The notes below the pieces were generated by a model that saw nothing but the letters and a program-made list of their open reading frames with translations, did not search any database and was not told the DNA's origin. The translations under genes and the position numbers were made by a program. DNA of 64,000 nucleotides from UBA8337 sp049889915 (GTDB taxonomy: Bacteria > Pseudomonadota > Alphaproteobacteria > RS24). The stretch is taken from contig JBMHCM010000063.1 of assembly GCA_049889915.1 (NCBI GenBank), positions 1 to 64,000 on the forward strand, in the 5' to 3' direction. Each line of letters begins with the position of its first letter. Position 1 is the first letter of the stretch. Positions 32,635 to 41,736 of the stretch are shown here, in pieces.

Positions 32635-33666
32635 ATGGCTGACACTAGCGACAAACTCCTGCTGCAAACCCTGAACGGACAAGCAAACGACATCCCGCCA
32701 ATTTGGTTAATGCGACAAGCCGGTCGCTATTTACCGGAATATCGTGCCACTCGCGCTGAAGCCGGGGGATTTCTCGATTTATGCTATACGCCGGCTCTGG
32801 CTGAAGAAGTCACACTGCAGCCCATTCGTCGTTATGGTTTTGACGCGTCCATTTTATTTGCTGATATTCTGCTCATTCCAGAAGCCATGGGGCAAAAATT
32901 ATGGTTCGAGACTGGCGAGGGCCCAAGGCTAACGCCGATCAGCAATGGTGACGGTTTAAATTTGGACACAGTTACCGCCCATTTAGCACCGGTTATCGAA
33001 ACAGTCGGCCGATTAAGCCGCTCTTTGCCACCAGAGACCACGTTAATAGGCTTTGCCGGCGCGCCTTGGACGGTGGCCAGCTATATGGTGGCCGGTCGTG
33101 GAACCCCCGACCAAGCCCCGGCCCGTGCTTTGGCGACCAGCGATCCGCAGGCCTTTCAGTCGATCATTGATAAATTAATTGCCGCCAGCATTGATTATTT
33201 GGCAGCGCAAGTAGAGGCCGGTGCCGAGGTGCTACAATTGTTTGAAAGCTGGGCCAGCTCTTTTCATGGGGCGGATTTTGAACGTTGGTGCGTGGCACCG
33301 GTGGCGGCCATTGTGGCCGGCTTGCGGGCCCGTGGGGTAAAGGTGCCGATTATCGGTTTTCCGCGCGCTGCCAGCTATGATATGGCCGCTTATGCCCATG
33401 CGACACAAATTCAAGCGCTGGGGTTGGATACCAGCGCCGACCGCAATGAAATGATGAAGACGGTTCCGCAGTCGATTGTTCTGCAAGGCAATTTGGACCC
33501 GATGGTCTTGGTCGAAGGCGGCGAAAAATTGCGCGCGGCGGTGCGGGCCATTAAACGCGATTTCGCCGGTCGGCCTTATATTTTCAATCTTGGCCATGGT
33601 ATTGTGCCGCAAACGCCGCCAGAGCATGTGGCTGACTTGCTGCGCTATGTGCGTGAAGATGCTTAG
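32635..33666 (+). CDS. hemE: Uroporphyrinogen decarboxylase
   Basis: Decarboxylates uroporphyrinogen III to coproporphyrinogen III in heme synthesis. 343 residues from ATG 32635 (MADTSDKLLLQTLNGQ) preceded by AAGAAGAAG; in-frame sequence back to 32530 belongs to the proposed origin. Signatures: PPIWLMRQAGRYLPEYRATR, ILFADILLIPEAMG, IGFAGAPWTVASYMV, FESWASSF, and FNLGHGIVPQTPPEHV. Promoter not resolved; TTGACA at 32502-32507 has no good -10. Confidence 0.98.
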   Translation: MADTSDKLLLQTLNGQANDIPPIWLMRQAGRYLPEYRATRAEAGGFLDLCYTPALAEEVTLQPIRRYGFDASILFADILLIPEAMGQKLWFETGEGPRLTPISNGDGLNLDTVTAHLAPVIETVGRLSRSLPPETTLIGFAGAPWTVASYMVAGRGTPDQAPARALATSDPQAFQSIIDKLIAASIDYLAAQVEAGAEVLQLFESWASSFHGADFERWCVAPVAAIVAGLRARGVKVPIIGFPRAASYDMAAYAHATQIQALGLDTSADRNEMMKTVPQSIVLQGNLDPMVLVEGGEKLRAAVRAIKRDFAGRPYIFNLGHGIVPQTPPEHVADLLRYVREDA

Positions 33667-33677
33667 AGGATAGTTAG

Positions 33678-34127
33678 ATGCGAGATTTCCTGGCCGATAT
33701 ATATCCTTGGTTGCTGGCAGCGCACATTATTGTTGTGATGTTTTGGATGGCCGGCATGTATTACCTGCCGCGGCTGTTTGTCTACCATGCTGAGGCGATG
33801 GAAAAGGGCGAACCCCATGCGGTGTTCGAGACCATGGAAGCCAATTTGCTGCGCATTATTATGAAGCCGGGGATGATTGTGGCGTGGATTTTGGGGCTGT
33901 CTTTGATTGCCCGCGCAGGCTTTCTCGACGGCGCCGGAGGGTGGCTGCATGCCAAATTAAGTTTGGTGGTGATATTATCGGCTTATCATGGCTTTTTGGC
34001 CGCCGAGCGGAAAAAATTTCTTTTGGGTACAGCACCGCGCTCGTCACGTTTTTATCGGATGATTAATGAAATTCCGCCGATTTTGACCATATTCATTGTT
34101 ATTTTGGTGGTGGTGCAGCCATTTTAG
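33678..34127 (+). CDS. hemJ: Protoporphyrinogen IX oxidase HemJ
   Basis: Membrane protein oxidising protoporphyrinogen IX to protoporphyrin IX. 149 residues with four predicted membrane segments: WLLAAHIIVVMFWMAGMYYL (conserved His), IIMKPGMIVAWILGLSLIA (conserved Lys), LSLVVILSAYHGFLAA, and ILTIFIVILVVVQPF. RLFVYHAEA follows the first helix and holds another conserved His. 11 bp after hemE with AGAGGA; hence co-transcribed. A hemH is not present between them, unlike some relatives. Confidence 0.95.
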   Translation: MRDFLADIYPWLLAAHIIVVMFWMAGMYYLPRLFVYHAEAMEKGEPHAVFETMEANLLRIIMKPGMIVAWILGLSLIARAGFLDGAGGWLHAKLSLVVILSAYHGFLAAERKKFLLGTAPRSSRFYRMINEIPPILTIFIVILVVVQPF

Positions 34128-34135
34128 CTTGTCGG

Positions 34136-34164
34136 TTGAAGCGGCGCGCCGTTTCGGCTATGAT
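34136..34164 (+). promoter_or_regulatory. Sigma-70-type promoter upstream of rho
   Basis: TTGAAG (34136-34141), 17-bp spacer, TATGAT (34159-34164). Predicted start near 34171, giving a leader of about 115 nt before rho. Confidence 0.65.
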
Positions 34165-34170
34165 ATAAGC

Positions 34171-34288
34171 CTTCCCGACAGCCGACGGGCACGATTGTGC
34201 AGCGGTTTACACAAAACCTCTTTTCATAATATGCCGCGGGTAAGGCCCGCCCCGTCAGACGGCTGATTTTCAGTAAAAGGCAGAGCCG
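34171..34288 (+). promoter_or_regulatory. Structured leader of rho
   Basis: The ~118-nt leader holds short inverted repeats: GCGGG-TAAGG-CCCGC (near 34237-34251) and CCGTC-A-GACGG (near 34252-34262) followed by ATTTT. rho is autoregulated by leader termination in E. coli; similar control here is only inferred. Confidence 0.35.
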
Positions 34289-35554
34289 ATGGACCAGATT
34301 AAATTGCAAGAACTGAAAAGCAAATCGCCGACCGATTTGCTGGCTTTTGCAGAAGCCCATGAAATTGAAAACGCCTCGGCCATGCTGAAGCAGGACATGT
34401 TGTTCGCGATTTTGAAAAAACTAGCCGATGATGACATCACCATTATCGGGGAAGGTGTGGTTGAAGTGCTGCAAGACGGCTTTGGTTTCCTGCGGTCACC
34501 CGATGCCAATTACCTGCCGGGGCCGGATGATATTTATGTCAGCCCCAGCCAAATTCGTCGCTTTGCTTTGCGTACCGGCGATACGGTGGAAGGCGAAATT
34601 CGCAGCCCGAAAGATGGCGAGCGGTATTTTGCGCTTTTGAAGGTCAATAAGATTAATTTTGAAGAGCCGGAAAAGGCCCGTCAAAAAGTCCATTTTGATA
34701 ATTTGACACCGCTTTATCCAGACAGTGCTTTGGGCATGGAAGTCGATGACCCGACCCGCAAGGATTTATCATCGCGGATTATTGATATTGTCGCGCCTTT
34801 GGGGAAAGGCCAGCGCGCGTTGATTGTGGCGCCGCCGCGTACCGGTAAAACCGTCTTGATGCAAAATATCGCCAAATCCATTTCGGCCAATCATCCGGAA
34901 TGTTATTTGATCGTATTACTGATTGATGAGCGGCCAGAAGAGGTAACCGATATGCAGCGCTCCGTGCAGGGCGAGGTGGTGTCATCGACCTTTGACGAAC
35001 CGGCTACCCGTCACGTGCAAGTGGCGGAGATGGTGATTGAGAAAGCCAAACGCTTGGTCGAGCACGGCCGCGATGTGGTTATTCTGCTCGACAGCATAAC
35101 CCGTTTGGGACGTGCCTATAACACGGTGGTGCCAAGCTCCGGTAAGGTGCTGACCGGTGGTGTTGATGCCAATGCATTGCAACGCCCGAAACGGTTTTTC
35201 GGCGCGGCGCGCAATATTGAAGAGGGTGGCTCACTGACCATTATTTCGACGGCGTTGATTGAAACCGGCTCGCGTATGGATGAAGTGATCTTTGAAGAAT
35301 TTAAAGGCACGGGTAACTCTGAGATCGTCTTGGATCGTAAGATTTCCGATAAGCGTGTCTTCCCGGCCATTGATATTATGAAGTCGGGTACGCGGAAAGA
35401 AGAGCTGCTGGTCGAAGCCGGGGATTTGGCAAAAATCTACGTGCTGCGGCGCATCCTCAATCCGATGGGTGCAGTCGATGCGGCTGAGTTCCTCATTGAT
35501 AAGCTGAAAAACACCAAGACCAATGGCGAGTTCTTCGACTCGATGAACACATAA
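34289..35554 (+). CDS. rho: Transcription termination factor Rho
   Basis: Hexameric RNA-dependent helicase terminating transcription. 421 residues. N-terminal KLQELKSKSPTDLLAFAEAHEIENASAML domain; RNA-binding cold-shock-like domain (EGVVEVLQDGFGFLRSPDANYLPGPDDIYVSP in pieces, primary site); P-loop APPRTGKTVLMQN near residue 180; Walker B and Q-loop VVILLDSITRLGRAYN; R-loop TGGVDANALQRPKRFFGAARN. Standard neighbours hemE-hemJ upstream. Confidence 0.99.
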   Translation: MDQIKLQELKSKSPTDLLAFAEAHEIENASAMLKQDMLFAILKKLADDDITIIGEGVVEVLQDGFGFLRSPDANYLPGPDDIYVSPSQIRRFALRTGDTVEGEIRSPKDGERYFALLKVNKINFEEPEKARQKVHFDNLTPLYPDSALGMEVDDPTRKDLSSRIIDIVAPLGKGQRALIVAPPRTGKTVLMQNIAKSISANHPECYLIVLLIDERPEEVTDMQRSVQGEVVSSTFDEPATRHVQVAEMVIEKAKRLVEHGRDVVILLDSITRLGRAYNTVVPSSGKVLTGGVDANALQRPKRFFGAARNIEEGGSLTIISTALIETGSRMDEVIFEEFKGTGNSEIVLDRKISDKRVFPAIDIMKSGTRKEELLVEAGDLAKIYVLRRILNPMGAVDAAEFLIDKLKNTKTNGEFFDSMNT

Positions 35555-35576
35555 ATTTTATTGGTCGGGTGTTTGG

Positions 35577-36266
35577 CTAGCCAAGCGCTTTTTTAAACAA
35601 CTCCAATGTGCGTTGATGCGCCAATCTGGCGGCGTCAGCGTTATAATGCATGCCGCTATTGCGGGCAAAGCCATGGTCTTGCGCGGGGTAAACATGAACT
35701 TGCACAAGGTCATGGCCAGCTAAGCCATCGGCAATGACAGCCTGCGCGGCGGTCGGCACAAATTCATCCCTCTCAGCAATATGGATAAGGGTTGGCGCTG
35801 AAATATCAGCCGCCTCATCCAACATGTCTTGAATGCCGACACCGTAATAAGAACTATGCGCATCGCCACTGGTGCGGCACGCTGCCAGATAGACCATGCG
35901 GCCGCCGAGGCAAAAACCAATCGTGCCGACTTTGGCGCAGGCCAGCGCGCGTAAATAATCAATCGCCGCCTGGATGTCGTGGACACCGGTATTGGCGTCA
36001 TAATTGGTCATCAGGGCAAAGGCTTTTTGCAAGTCATCGGGGTCTTCAGCATTGAGGTCAATGTTGCGCTCTTGCGCCCAAAACAAATCCGGTGCCAGCG
36101 CCATATAGCCTTCACCGGCCAACCAATCGGCGGTGGCGCGAATATCGGCATTGACGCCGAAAATTTCTTGAATGACGACAACCCCGCCTTTGACGGTTCC
36201 GGTCGGCGTGGCCAAATAGCCGTCAAAACTGTTTGATGCGTTCTCAATGGTTACGGTGTTGTCCAT
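35577..36266 (-). CDS. Dienelactone hydrolase family protein
   Basis: Alpha/beta hydrolase of the carboxymethylenebutenolidase family; physiological substrate unknown. 229 residues. Catalytic Cys in GTIGFCLGGRMVYLAA, Asp in HIAERDEFVPTAAQ, His in YPAQDHGFARNSG, the DLH triad. VVVIQEIFGVNADIRATADWLA gives the oxyanion Glu region. Lies on the opposite strand between rho and mnmE, convergent with rho; with the next gene it interrupts an otherwise co-directional run. Confidence 0.92.
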   Translation of the reverse strand: MDNTVTIENASNSFDGYLATPTGTVKGGVVVIQEIFGVNADIRATADWLAGEGYMALAPDLFWAQERNIDLNAEDPDDLQKAFALMTNYDANTGVHDIQAAIDYLRALACAKVGTIGFCLGGRMVYLAACRTSGDAHSSYYGVGIQDMLDEAADISAPTLIHIAERDEFVPTAAQAVIADGLAGHDLVQVHVYPAQDHGFARNSGMHYNADAARLAHQRTLELFKKALG

Positions 36267-36285
36267 AGCGGCCTCCTATCGCTTT

Positions 36286-38325
36286 TTAAGAAGTTTGTCG
36301 CTGTCGCAGCAGCCCGTCAAGTTGCGCCGTTACTTCAGAGGCCTCGGTAATGGGCGGCAGACAGCTCTGGCCGGGACACAGATAAAGGGTCGGTTGGTCG
36401 TTTATCATGGTTTTTCCGGCTGCCGGATGGTCGGGCGGCAGGTCATCGCCGGCTTCGAGATGTAAGAATGTGCGGGCAAAAATCGGATGGTCGAGGGCCG
36501 CCTGTTTCAAAATATCGGCCTCGTTACCGTCACCGATGAGAATAATGCTCAACGGATAGGTGAGGTGTTGATGCGCGGCCAAAAGCGCGGTCATGGCCGG
36601 ATAGGCGCTGGCCAAATGGCCGGATAGGGCCGTGAAGGCAGCCTCGGCTTGCGCATGATAGTGCGGCTTGCCTGTTAATGAGGCCAGCGTGGCCAGCAAG
36701 GAAATGGTCGCCGCATTGGCCGATGGCATGGCATTGTCCTGCACGGCGCGTTGATTGACCAGCAGCGTTTCATCGGCTTGGCGGCGGTTGGTCAGATAGC
36801 CGCCACGGGCAGTGTCGAGAAAATCATTATGCAGCGTCGCGGCATAAGCCTCGGCATCGGCAAGATAACCCGCCTTGCCTGTGGCTTGATAGAGCGCACA
36901 CGCGGCTTGGCCGAAAAACGCTAAATCACCGGCCAAAGTCAAGGCTAATGTCTGGTCGTTTCTGGCGCTGTGGCACAAGTGCCCCGTCTCATCAGTAAGC
37001 GCTTGTTGGGCGGCGTGATAAGCTTTTTGCGCGGCGGCCAACCAATCTGCGCGGTCGAAAAGCTCTGCTGCTTCCGTTAGCGCGGCAATCGCCATACCGT
37101 TCCAATCGGCGAGAATTTTGTCATCACAGCCGGGCCGCGTGCGGTTGCGGCGGGCGGTATTAAGGCGGTCGCGCGTTTCTGCAAGCTCGGGCATTAGCCT
37201 GTCGTCCTGCGCCAACAGATTGGGAATGTTTTGGCCTTCAAAATTGCCGTCTGCGGTGATGTCATAGGCGGCGCAAAAGGCGCTTGCATCATCGCCGAGC
37301 AGGGCCTCTATCTCGCTCTGCGACCAGACATAATATTTGCCTTCCTCGCCTTCCGTATCAGCATCCAGACTGGCGGCAAAGGCGCCTTGCGGCGTTTGCA
37401 TCTCGCTCAATAACCAGTCAATGGTCTCAGCGATGCGTGCTGCAAATAATCTGTGCTTGGTTGTGCGCCAAAGCAGGCAGAGAAGCTGTAACAGCAGCGC
37501 ATTGTCATAGAGCATTTTCTCAAAATGCGGCACCAGCCAATCTTCATCGACGGCATAGCGGGCAAAGCCGCCGCCAATATGGTCGTAAATGCCGCCTTGG
37601 CAGATTTTGCTTGCGGTGGTGATGACGGCTTCTTGTATGGATTGGTCGCCGGTCAGTTGTGCTTGTTGCCAGAGAAATTGATAAAGAAACGGCTGCGGAA
37701 ATTTCGGCGCACCGGCCAGTCCGCCTTTTTCTTGATCAATATGTCCGGCCAGGCTGGTGGCGGCGCGGCTTGGTAAATCGGCCGGCATGGCGCCGCGGGC
37801 ATCGGCTTGTGCCTTGGTGGTCAGGGATTGTGTCAGGACGGCCGTGTTTTTGGAGATTTTGTCGGGCGTCTCATGCCAGACCCGCGACAGCTCGGTGAGG
37901 ATTTGCATAAAGCCCGGTCGTCCATATTGCGGGTTTTTTGGAAAATACGTGCCGCCCCAAAACGGCTTACCATCGCCATCCAGGGCCATGGTCAAAGGCC
38001 AGCCGCCTTGTTCGCCCATCATATGCAGGGCTTGCATATAAATATCATCAAGGTCGGGGCGCTCTTCGCGATCCAGTTTGATGCAGACAAAATGCGCATT
38101 CATCAGCGCCGCCACTTCGGCATCCTCAAAGCTTTCATGTGCCATGACATGGCACCAATGGCAGGCCGCATAACCGACCGATAGTAGCACCGGCACATTG
38201 CGCCTTTTGGCCTCGGCAAACACCGCCGCTTCCCATGGCTGCCAATGCACCGGATTGTCTTTGTGCTGCAGCAAATAGGGGCTGGTCGCGTGCTCTAATC
38301 TGTTTCGCTTGAACTGGTCTTGCAT
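36286..38325 (-). CDS. YyaL-like thioredoxin-domain protein (DUF255)
   Basis: 679 residues from ATG 38323-38325 (MQDQFKRNRLEHATSPYLLQHKDNPVHWQPW); the frame continues to 38394 but overlaps mnmE head to head. N-terminal thioredoxin-like DUF255 domain with CHWCHVMAHESFED (residues ~62-75) and FVCIKLDREERPDLDDIYM, GGWPLTM, GGTYFP. The remainder is an (alpha/alpha)6-like region resembling N-acylglucosamine epimerase folds: GGIYDHIGGGFARYAVDEDWLVPHFEKMLYDNALLL, SLDADTEGEEGKYYVWS, ILADWNGMAIAAL. Enzymatic role unknown in bacteria. Only 19 bp upstream of the dienelactone hydrolase gene, so likely one transcript. Confidence 0.93.
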   Translation of the reverse strand: MQDQFKRNRLEHATSPYLLQHKDNPVHWQPWEAAVFAEAKRRNVPVLLSVGYAACHWCHVMAHESFEDAEVAALMNAHFVCIKLDREERPDLDDIYMQALHMMGEQGGWPLTMALDGDGKPFWGGTYFPKNPQYGRPGFMQILTELSRVWHETPDKISKNTAVLTQSLTTKAQADARGAMPADLPSRAATSLAGHIDQEKGGLAGAPKFPQPFLYQFLWQQAQLTGDQSIQEAVITTASKICQGGIYDHIGGGFARYAVDEDWLVPHFEKMLYDNALLLQLLCLLWRTTKHRLFAARIAETIDWLLSEMQTPQGAFAASLDADTEGEEGKYYVWSQSEIEALLGDDASAFCAAYDITADGNFEGQNIPNLLAQDDRLMPELAETRDRLNTARRNRTRPGCDDKILADWNGMAIAALTEAAELFDRADWLAAAQKAYHAAQQALTDETGHLCHSARNDQTLALTLAGDLAFFGQAACALYQATGKAGYLADAEAYAATLHNDFLDTARGGYLTNRRQADETLLVNQRAVQDNAMPSANAATISLLATLASLTGKPHYHAQAEAAFTALSGHLASAYPAMTALLAAHQHLTYPLSIILIGDGNEADILKQAALDHPIFARTFLHLEAGDDLPPDHPAAGKTMINDQPTLYLCPGQSCLPPITEASEVTAQLDGLLRQRQTS

Positions 38326-38385
38326 CTCATGCAGTTTAGCGATGATTTGCTGGTCCGCCAGTGGGAAGCGTGCTTGGAGCTGTAG

Positions 38386-39705
38386 ATGGCACAACCGACC
38401 TTATTTGCTTTATCCACCGTTAGCGGGCGGGCTGCCTTGGCGGTTATTCGTCTGACCGGTGCGGCGTGCGATGCGGCCTTGACCGCTTTGGGTGTCACTA
38501 AATTGCCACCGCCGCGACAAGCCGCTCTGCGCAAGCTTACTGACCCGCATACCGGCGCGCTATTGGATGAAGCTTTGGTGTTGCGGTTTCAAGCGCCACA
38601 CAGTTTCACCGGCGAGGATATGGTTGAACTGCATGTGCATGGCGGGGTGGCGGTGGCGCAATCTGTCTTGGTTGCTTTGGGGCGAATTGCCGGTGTTGAA
38701 CCGGCCGAAGGTGGCGCCTTTACCCGCCGTGCCGTTTTGAACGGTAAAATGGATTTAACGGCGGCTGAAGCGATTGCCGATTTGATCGACGCAGAAGGTG
38801 GCGCGCAACAGGCGCAAGCGCTTAACCAGCTCAATGGGGCGTTGCGCGTTCAGCTGACAGATTGGCGCGATCGGCTAAAAACCATGCTGGCGCATATTGA
38901 GGCGGATATTGAATTTGCCGATGAGGACCTGCCCGGCGGTATAGGTCAAAAGGCTTTGGACGGCCTGCCGGAATTGCGTGATGAAATCGTTGCGCATGTT
39001 GAGGACCAACGCGGCATTGCGTTGCGCGATGGCCTGCGCATTGCCCTTTTGGGTCCGCCAAACGCCGGAAAGTCAAGTATTCTCAATATGTTAGCAGGTC
39101 GCGAGGCGGCCATTGTATCGGCGCGCGCCGGCACCACGCGGGATATTATCGAAGTGGCCATGACAATGGGCGGCGTGCCGGTGACGCTGGTCGATACGGC
39201 CGGTCTGCGGGCCGCCGGCGATGAGATTGAACGCGAAGGGGTGCGGCGTGCCCAACGCGAAGCCGGGGAAGCCGATATTCGTATATTGGTCTGCGCGCCG
39301 GATGTTGCTCTTGCGGGGGCATCGGAAACCGCTTTTGCAGCTGAAAAATCTGACCTCACAATTTGTAACAAGGCAGATTTGGGGCCGATTGACGGAATGG
39401 AAGGCATTTCCTTGTCAACCGCAACCAAACAGGGCGAAGAGGCGCTGCTAGCCGCGTTACTGCGGATTATTGAGAAGCGCACCGGTGCGCAAGTGGCGCC
39501 GATTGTGACCCGCGAGCGGCATCGGGCGGTTTTGGCCGAGGCGCTCACACATCTTGACCGCGCCACACAGGCGGCCGAGCTGGGTCTGGAACTCGCAGCC
39601 GAGGATGTACGCTTGGCGCAGCGGGTTTTGGGCCGCATTACTGGCGCGGTTGACATTGAACAATTGCTTGATGTGGTGTTTGCCGATTTTTGTATCGGCA
39701 AATAG
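38386..39705 (+). CDS. mnmE: tRNA modification GTPase MnmE
   Basis: With MnmG forms the complex that adds the cmnm5 group to wobble uridine of tRNA. 439 residues. N-terminal folate-binding domain (TLFALSTVSGRAALAVIRLTG, FTGEDMVELHVHGG, EGGAFTRRAVLNGKMDLTAAEAIADLI). G domain: GPPNAGKSS (~residue 223), GTTRDII, DTAGL (~270), NKAD (~328). Ends with FCIGK, whose Cys is family-invariant. Transcribed away from the proposed origin. Confidence 0.98.
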   Translation: MAQPTLFALSTVSGRAALAVIRLTGAACDAALTALGVTKLPPPRQAALRKLTDPHTGALLDEALVLRFQAPHSFTGEDMVELHVHGGVAVAQSVLVALGRIAGVEPAEGGAFTRRAVLNGKMDLTAAEAIADLIDAEGGAQQAQALNQLNGALRVQLTDWRDRLKTMLAHIEADIEFADEDLPGGIGQKALDGLPELRDEIVAHVEDQRGIALRDGLRIALLGPPNAGKSSILNMLAGREAAIVSARAGTTRDIIEVAMTMGGVPVTLVDTAGLRAAGDEIEREGVRRAQREAGEADIRILVCAPDVALAGASETAFAAEKSDLTICNKADLGPIDGMEGISLSTATKQGEEALLAALLRIIEKRTGAQVAPIVTRERHRAVLAEALTHLDRATQAAELGLELAAEDVRLAQRVLGRITGAVDIEQLLDVVFADFCIGK

Positions 39706-39755
39706 GGTGCCGGTCGGGCCAAAACGCAGGCGCAGGCATTTGAAGGGTGACAGAA

Positions 39756-39771
39756 TGTTTCACGTGAAACA
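39756..39771. promoter_or_regulatory. parS: parS centromere site
   Basis: TGTTTCACGTGAAACA, a perfect match to the conserved 16-bp ParB-binding palindrome, in the mnmE-mnmG spacer and 3.5 kb from parB. Confidence 0.95.
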
Positions 39772-39807
39772 CTTGCCTATTTGCAGGCGGGGCGGTAGAT
39801 AGGCGCT

Positions 39808-41730
39808 ATGAGTGCAGACAACAATATAGCCATGGCGCCCGGTTCAGCCGGTAACGGCACTGATTGGGATGTGATCGTAATCGGTGGCGGCCACGCTGGT
39901 TGCGAGGCCGCCGCTGCCGCGGCGCGGTTTGGCGCGCGCACCCTATTGGTGACGCATAAGCTCGAGACGATTGGCGAGATGTCTTGCAATCCGGCGATTG
40001 GCGGTGTCGGCAAGGGTCATTTGGTACGTGAGATTGATGCGCTGGACGGGCTGATGGGGCGGGTCGCTGACCGGGCCGGTATTCAGTTTCGTTTGCTTAA
40101 TCGACGCAAGGGCCCGGCCGTTCATGGGCCGCGCACTCAGGCCGATCGCAAGCTGTATCGGCAGGCCATGCAGGCGGCCATTGCCGAGACCGAAAACCTT
40201 AGCGTTTTGGCGCAGCCGGTCGACGATTTGCTGGTAGCCGATGGCCGTGTTTGCGGTGTGGTGACGGCTGATGGGGAAAGCCATAAAACGGCCGCCGTGG
40301 TGCTGACCACCGGCACGTTCTTGGACGGCATTATTCATATCGGCACGCAGCGTCGCCCGGCCGGTCGGCATGGCGAGGCACCGGCAGTGGCCTTGTCAAA
40401 GCGGCTTTATGCGCTGGCTGCTGAAAGTGGTGTGCTGACGCTTGGGCGGATGAAAACCGGCACACCGGCACGGCTTGACGGGCGCACCATTGACACCGCG
40501 CAATTGGAGGCGCAACCGGCTGATGACGATCCGGTGCCGTTTTCTTTTCTGACCGAGAAGATTACCGTGCCGCAGACCGTTTGTTACATCACCCATACCA
40601 ATCAGGCGACCTTTGATATTATCGAAGAAAACATCCTTAAATCGCCGGTCTATTCCGGCCAGATTGAAGGGGTGGGGCCGCGTTATTGCCCGGCCATTGA
40701 AGATAAAGTGGCGCGGTTTCCTGAGCGCAAGAGCCATCAGATTTTCTTGGAGCCGGAGGGGCTGGACGACCCGACGGTTTATCCGAACGGTATTTCCACA
40801 TCGCTGCCCGAGGAGCTGCAGGACCGTTTCATCCGCACTATTCCGGGGCTGGAAAATGTGCATATTATGCGGCCCGGCTACGCCATTGAATATGATTATG
40901 TCGACCCGCGCGCCCTGCTGCCCAGTCTGGAGCTGAAAAGCCTGCCGGGGCTGTATTTGGCCGGACAGATTAACGGCACAACCGGCTATGAAGAAGCGGC
41001 CGGACAAGGGCTGGTGGCCGGTCTCAACGCGGCCCGCGCCGCGGCCGGACAAGACGCCGTGCAGTTTGACCGCGCTGAGGCCTATCTCGGTGTGATGATT
41101 GATGATTTGGTCACCAAGGGCGTTTCTGAGCCCTATCGGATGTTTACCGCGCGGGCTGAATATCGCCTGACCCTGCGAGCGGACAATGCCGACCAGCGTT
41201 TAACCGCCAAAGGCATGGCCGCCGGGCTGGTGGGCAGCCAAAGAGCCGCCGCCTTTGAAGCGAAAATGCAAGCCTTGCAGACGGCCCGTGCCAAAGCTGC
41301 CGATTGGACCCTGACGCCCAATGAGGCGGCGGCGCATGGCTTGCATATTCGCGCCGATGGGGTGCGCCGCACGATGAGCGAGCTGTTGGCCTATCCGTCG
41401 ATTGACTGGGCTGATTTGGCGCGCATCTGGCCGGAAATGCAGGAATGGGCGCAGCCGGTGCGGGCACAGATTGAAACCGATGCCCGTTACGCCGGTTATC
41501 TCGACCGGCAGCAAGCGGATATTGACGCGTTCCGCCGCGATGAGGCCTTGGCCTTGCCGGTCGATATGGATTATTTGGCACTGGAGGGCATGGCAACGGA
41601 AGTGCGCCAGAAATTGGCGGCGGCACGACCGACCACTTTGGGCCAGGCGGCGCGGCTGGACGGCATGACACCGGCAGCCCTGACCCTTTTGCTGCACCAT
41701 GCCCGCAAAGCGCAACGGGCAGCAGAATAG
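39808..41730 (+). CDS. mnmG: tRNA uridine 5-carboxymethylaminomethyl modification enzyme MnmG (GidA)
   Basis: FAD-dependent partner of MnmE. 640 residues. FAD-binding DVIVIGGGHAGCEAAAAAARFGA at ~24-46, CNPAIGGVGKGHLVREIDALDGLMG, VLTTGTFLDGIIHIG with conserved segment GRMKTGTPARLDGRTID; PGYAIEYDYVDPRAL and LYLAGQINGTTGYEEAAGQGLVAG; C-terminal helical domain with FTARAEYRLTLRADNADQRL. An internal ATG eight codons downstream is an alternative start. Followed by rsmG after 6 bp. Confidence 0.98.
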   Translation: MSADNNIAMAPGSAGNGTDWDVIVIGGGHAGCEAAAAAARFGARTLLVTHKLETIGEMSCNPAIGGVGKGHLVREIDALDGLMGRVADRAGIQFRLLNRRKGPAVHGPRTQADRKLYRQAMQAAIAETENLSVLAQPVDDLLVADGRVCGVVTADGESHKTAAVVLTTGTFLDGIIHIGTQRRPAGRHGEAPAVALSKRLYALAAESGVLTLGRMKTGTPARLDGRTIDTAQLEAQPADDDPVPFSFLTEKITVPQTVCYITHTNQATFDIIEENILKSPVYSGQIEGVGPRYCPAIEDKVARFPERKSHQIFLEPEGLDDPTVYPNGISTSLPEELQDRFIRTIPGLENVHIMRPGYAIEYDYVDPRALLPSLELKSLPGLYLAGQINGTTGYEEAAGQGLVAGLNAARAAAGQDAVQFDRAEAYLGVMIDDLVTKGVSEPYRMFTARAEYRLTLRADNADQRLTAKGMAAGLVGSQRAAAFEAKMQALQTARAKAADWTLTPNEAAAHGLHIRADGVRRTMSELLAYPSIDWADLARIWPEMQEWAQPVRAQIETDARYAGYLDRQQADIDAFRRDEALALPVDMDYLALEGMATEVRQKLAAARPTTLGQAARLDGMTPAALTLLLHHARKAQRAAE

Positions 41731-41736
41731 ACATCC

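Noticed and set aside
35005..35020. Possible third parS in rho (GTCACGTGCAAG)
   Set aside because: Only the central CACGTG matches; the flanking bases differ.
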